Below, piece after piece: positions 60,901 to 64,000 of a stretch of DNA of 64,000 nucleotides (position 1 is its first letter; the number at the start of each line of letters is the position of its first letter). A model generated the notes under the pieces. The model ran no database searches and was not told the origin of the DNA. It was given only the letters and a program-made list of their open reading frames with translations. This stretch comes from Sphagnum compactum (Eukaryota; Bryophyta; Sphagnopsida; Sphagnales). The stretch lies in assembly GCA_965153455.1 (NCBI GenBank), contig OZ234494.1, positions 24,180,001 through 24,244,000 on the forward strand, in the 5' to 3' direction. Position numbers and translations under genes: made by a program.

Positions 60901-61520
60901 TGGAAGAAAAAAGAAAAGTTCGCAGTTGTAAAAAAACAAAAAAAATTATTCAAAGAAACTAAACCATAACTGAATTGAAACCTGGGTGCGCCTATTTGTT
61001 CGTTGTGATGATTGACACACGATGCATCCCGCTTTGTAATCAATTCCTACCTAAGCTTTAAAACCCATTCCATTACTTTCATTATTTGTCTTAACAAAGT
61101 AGTCCGCTGAAAGTTAGATGAATCGTGGGAAAGTTGAAAAAGGTCTAAAACATCATGGATGGGGATCACATGAAGGAACATGCAAGATGGGTGCATGGGG
61201 CTGAAACATAGCTCCCGAAACGTTACATGTTTTGGTGGGGATATGTTTCAAGGGCTTAAGTTGCCTAGGCATCGAAATGCATGATAAGTTGCTTGCCGAA
61301 ACTTGACATGTTTTGGTGGGTGGTAGGTTTCAAGATTCAAGTTTTGAGGCTCATGTTTCGTGGTGCGTGGTTTTTGATTGATCAAAACGAACACTAGGTT
61401 GCCATCAAAACATGACATATTTTTGTGTCGGTTTGATCCAGGGCCCGCGTTGTTTGTGCGTGGAAACCCATGCCGAACCACCTTGAAATGAATGACACAT
61501 TAATGACTTGTTGCTGAAAT
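57916..61520. mobile_element. 3.6-kb element with ~400-bp terminal inverted repeats (MULE- or foldback-like)
   Basis: The left arm (57916-58326) and the right arm (61131-61520) are inverted copies, roughly three quarters to four fifths identical by eye. Landmarks include ATTTCA at both outer ends, ggcatgggtttccac, caaaacatgagcc/ggctcatgtttcg and gttttagacctttttc at both inner ends. Long arms suggest a Mutator-like (TIR-MULE) or foldback transposon. No target-site duplication was identified. The interior has a ~300-bp direct duplication (about 58600-58830 and 58900-59130, landmarks aacaag and caattgatg/taattgatg) and minus-strand open frames. No transposase was recognised, so the copy is probably non-autonomous. 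Confidence 0.72.
60487..60801 (-). CDS. Unrecognised 104-residue ORF inside the long-armed element
   Basis: Begins at an ATG in good context (aaacATGG) and stays open for 104 codons. The product is Lys-rich, with TREEWLRLLKECHNHYQE, then CVYCHCKNSK, and a later group CSKECVSCEG. Together these make a cysteine cluster that could bind zinc, though no named zinc finger fits exactly. An adjacent downstream frame (60374-60141, containing VRKKHLMRHGGQAVKQ) could be a second exon. It could be a captured host fragment or an accessory transposon protein. I do not recognise it. Confidence 0.3.
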   Translation of the reverse strand: MESKTTDMRVKNVKINKTIFMETYTREEWLRLLKECHNHYQEDRKEFICVYCHCKNSKMKINEFPKKGCDKVVDFEGNLLKVVPTIKKCSKECVSCEGRKHFGI

Positions 61521-63524
61521 TATGTCAAGGCTTTCAAGCCTTGAGGCCTTTTGTGAAAGCCCACCTCTTTTGCAATAAAAGTATAAAAACAAATGGGTTA
61601 TTTGGCCAACAAATTAAAATAAAGTTTTCATGTCATGTCCTAATATTGCATCTTTCAAATAAATAAATAAATGATAAACACTTGGGAAGATAGCAAGAAA
61701 AGAAAAAAGAAAGGACCAAAGTCGAAATAAAAGACCCCACTTGAAAGTGCAAAACACACAATTGGGAGCCCTAAGAAGAAAAAACATGAAACCTAGGACC
61801 TAAATCCATCATCAATAACACGAAGCAAGTTGTGCAAGGGGATGGACAAAAAACTTGAAAAATACATCAAACTTAAAAGAAGCCTCTACTACCACAACTG
61901 CGTGACACAAAATAATGACGACCTAAACTCTCTGAAGTGCCACTGACACTCTCTGCCTATAAAATGAACATATAATCGAAAGAAGTGGACCTTCAAAGTT
62001 GTTTGCTAATCATGCCATGTTGGCACATCGATGAATAAAATAATTCATGTACATCTTTTCATATGTATTATTATATGTATTACACACCTTGTCATATATT
62101 TCTTTTTCAAGCAAACCCATACATGACCCTAGTGCACAACCCTAATTAATCCATATATATATACACACACACACACTCTACATTTTTTTCATAATATAAC
62201 GTGCATTTGAAACCCATTCAGTTAAAAATTGCTTAAAAATACTTTGTCATTAGACGCGGTTTTCCAACATACAAAACATTCCTTGACCGACTGACCAACC
62301 GGATTGTTGCACAAGTGGAAATTAACTGATAGAGTCAACAAGGCTCTAGAGGGATAACCTTACATAGGTATACACCATCGATCGTCGCCGCAGCGTTGGT
62401 ACCTGAAACAAATAAAATCTATTGCACAGATTCTTCACTATGTGGGCTCAGTCAAGGACTCACGACCGGGTCATAGGGAGAGAAAGAGTGTGTGTTCCAC
62501 CTTGGTGGATAAGTTAATTATTATGAATAACTTTTTTGTACGTACCTAACAATTTTTGCACTCATTTTTCTAGCAGAAAAAAAATTCTGTAACAAATAAA
62601 TCTGCCAGGCACGCGTCCATCCATCCGTCGGATGAGTAGTGTGTTTTGGAGTTTTGCTTGCTCGTCATACGGATGTGGCAGAAAGTGTGCCAAGAAAAAG
62701 CCCAGCCGCGTAAGAATTCACAAGTGCCGGCAAATACCTTTCTGCCCCAAGTGACAGATTGAAAAGTGAAGCACGAAATTTTATCCGGGTAAAGGTTGGG
62801 GGGGGAGGGGGGGATATTTACCATACCCGGATCACTTCCGACGTGGTGATTCGCATAAGCAAATCATTTTTTTTTTGAAAAAACGGACGTGAAATCGGAT
62901 TATTGATTCCAATTATGTGTGGAACTGGAACCAAGAGAGCTCGAATTTTTATTTTTTTTAAAGAACCAAAACTGGAGGTTCTTCGTAAAAGTGAAGAACT
63001 GTCGAACCATTAAGGACTTAACAAGTCTGGGTGTGTATTTTGGGTTCTTATTCAGGTTTTTTTTTTTTTAACAAGGCGGGCTGGACAACAGCCATCTGTG
63101 CCGGTTCCACTTTTGGTGCAGCCAGTTCACTTCCAATGTGAAGTGAGCGTGCAGAATCTGCTTTGAGATGTCAAGCAATGGTGGGAAACACTGGGTTACT
63201 TTCCAGAAAAGGCCCCTTTGTTTGTAGAACCTGGCCCTGGCAGAACCTTTTACCACCTAACGGAACGGATGATAAAAAGGGGGCCGGTCTGATTCCGTGG
63301 GGGGTGTACTGGGCCCATTCCAGAGTCCATAACAACAATTCATTTCTTTTCGTTCGTTTCAACCCACAGTGAAGGAAAACTGTTGTGCTGTGGTGGTGCA
63401 TTGGATTTTTGTCCTTTGTTTTCTCAGACCAGCCAGATTAAAGCTTTGTACTTTGCTTGTTCTTGCAGCAACACACTACTTCATGATTCTGATTCAATTT
63501 CTGGAGTGGGTGGGGAATTGGAAA

Positions 63525-63546
63525 GGGGGGTGGGGGAGGGGGCGGG
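63525..63546 (+). other. Strong G-quadruplex-forming tract
   Basis: G6-T-G5-A-G5-C-G3: four G-runs of at least three separated by single bases. This is an ideal quadruplex motif on the plus strand. Confidence 0.75.
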
Positions 63547-63802
63547 CCTGGTCGCTTGTAGTAAGTAGCCAATTTCAGCACACACCCCTCACGCCCCCCC
63601 TCCAATGGAACTAACTTCGCCTTCAATCAGTTGCTGCACTTGGCACTACACTGTCGTTTTGCAGGTTCCAAAAATACGGCATGAGTGATGATAGCTGTGA
63701 TCGACTTTGTGTTCCTGTGTAAGACAACGGGGTCAGACATTGGATGTTGTTGCCAACAATAACAATGGAACTGATTGGAATTTTAACTCTTTCACTGGGG
63801 GT

Positions 63803-63817
63803 GGGGGGGGGGGGGGG
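63803..63817. repeat. G15 homopolymer
   Basis: Fifteen consecutive G preceded by gggggt. Its length is liable to sequencing error. Confidence 0.85.
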
Positions 63818-64000
63818 AAGAACCAAGTTGGCCTTAGCGAGCTTCCCTTTCAAGCACTCTTTATATGCATGTGGCTTTGATCAGCTCTCTTGGCAAGAAA
63901 CAATGATCATCTTGAGGTTCAATAGAGATTCTGGCTCGGGCCCAAGTGACTGCAACAACTTGTAAGTGGCTCTGGGATTTACTGAAGCACAAATTAACAC

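Larger units (their letters stand above)
61521..64000. other. Right-edge spacer, GC-richer with G runs, no gene recognised
   Basis: From about 62570 composition rises and G-tracts become frequent (62798-62813, 63525-63546, 63803-63817). This may be the flank of a gene starting beyond the window. None of the open frames, including 63369-63614 (plus) and 63623-63853 (minus), has a recognisable motif. A TA/CA run lies at 62152-62175. Confidence 0.45.

Noticed and set aside
62340-62480. Possible LTR or primer-binding region near tacctgaaac
   Set aside because: No paired LTR, primer-binding complement or polypurine tract could be identified.

Overview
This is a plant nuclear window: land-plant gene families with GT-AG introns sit in long AT-rich, repeat-filled spacers. 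There are five confident protein genes in 64 kb, no operons, organellar genes or CRISPR arrays, and many decayed transposons. Short introns inside compact genes with large spacers suggest a big embryophyte genome. I cannot fix the lineage (fern, lycophyte, bryophyte or gymnosperm) by eye.

Genes in order: (1) a three-exon phi-class glutathione S-transferase on the minus strand (6917-8156), with TATA box and G-box upstream. (2) An eleven-exon organelle-type tRNA-specific 2-thiouridylase (MnmA/TRMU) on the plus strand (19244-23411), whose first intron is built from tandem copies of the exon 1/exon 2 splice junction region. (3) A two-exon non-specific lipid-transfer protein on the minus strand (31265-31866), whose last seven residues lie on a 23-nt coding tip. 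(4) A six-exon NudC/BOBBER protein on the plus strand (35846-39080), with an N-terminal half much longer and more acidic than usual. (5) A 14-3-3 protein on the minus strand (40350-43272), convergent with NudC, whose stop codon is probably carried alone on the last coding exon. The five genes have unrelated roles (detoxification, organellar tRNA modification, secreted lipid binding, chaperoning, phosphoprotein binding) and show no sign of acting together.

The rest is mobile-element territory. It holds a tRNA-like SINE fragment (4.1 kb), elements sharing a GGTGAAAGCACACTA-type terminus around a CACTA-superfamily DUF4218 remnant (11.1-14.7 kb), a decayed Copia reverse transcriptase (29.5-30.1 kb), a 340-bp non-autonomous Helitron (44.4 kb), a 2.35-kb CACTA-like element (48.6-51.0 kb), a possible hAT-like remnant (51.4 kb), and a 3.6-kb element with ~400-bp inverted arms (57.9-61.5 kb). 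Several minisatellites, a 1-kb-spaced duplicated minisatellite block and a family of hairpin repeats (54.7-57.8 kb) fill further space.

I see no new multi-gene biological system. The most unusual items are the MnmA intron made of repeated splice junctions, the enlarged NudC protein, the long-armed element with an intact cysteine-containing ORF, and the well-defined Helitron. All exon boundaries were read by eye from splice sites, reading frame and family conservation, and are unconfirmed by transcripts.
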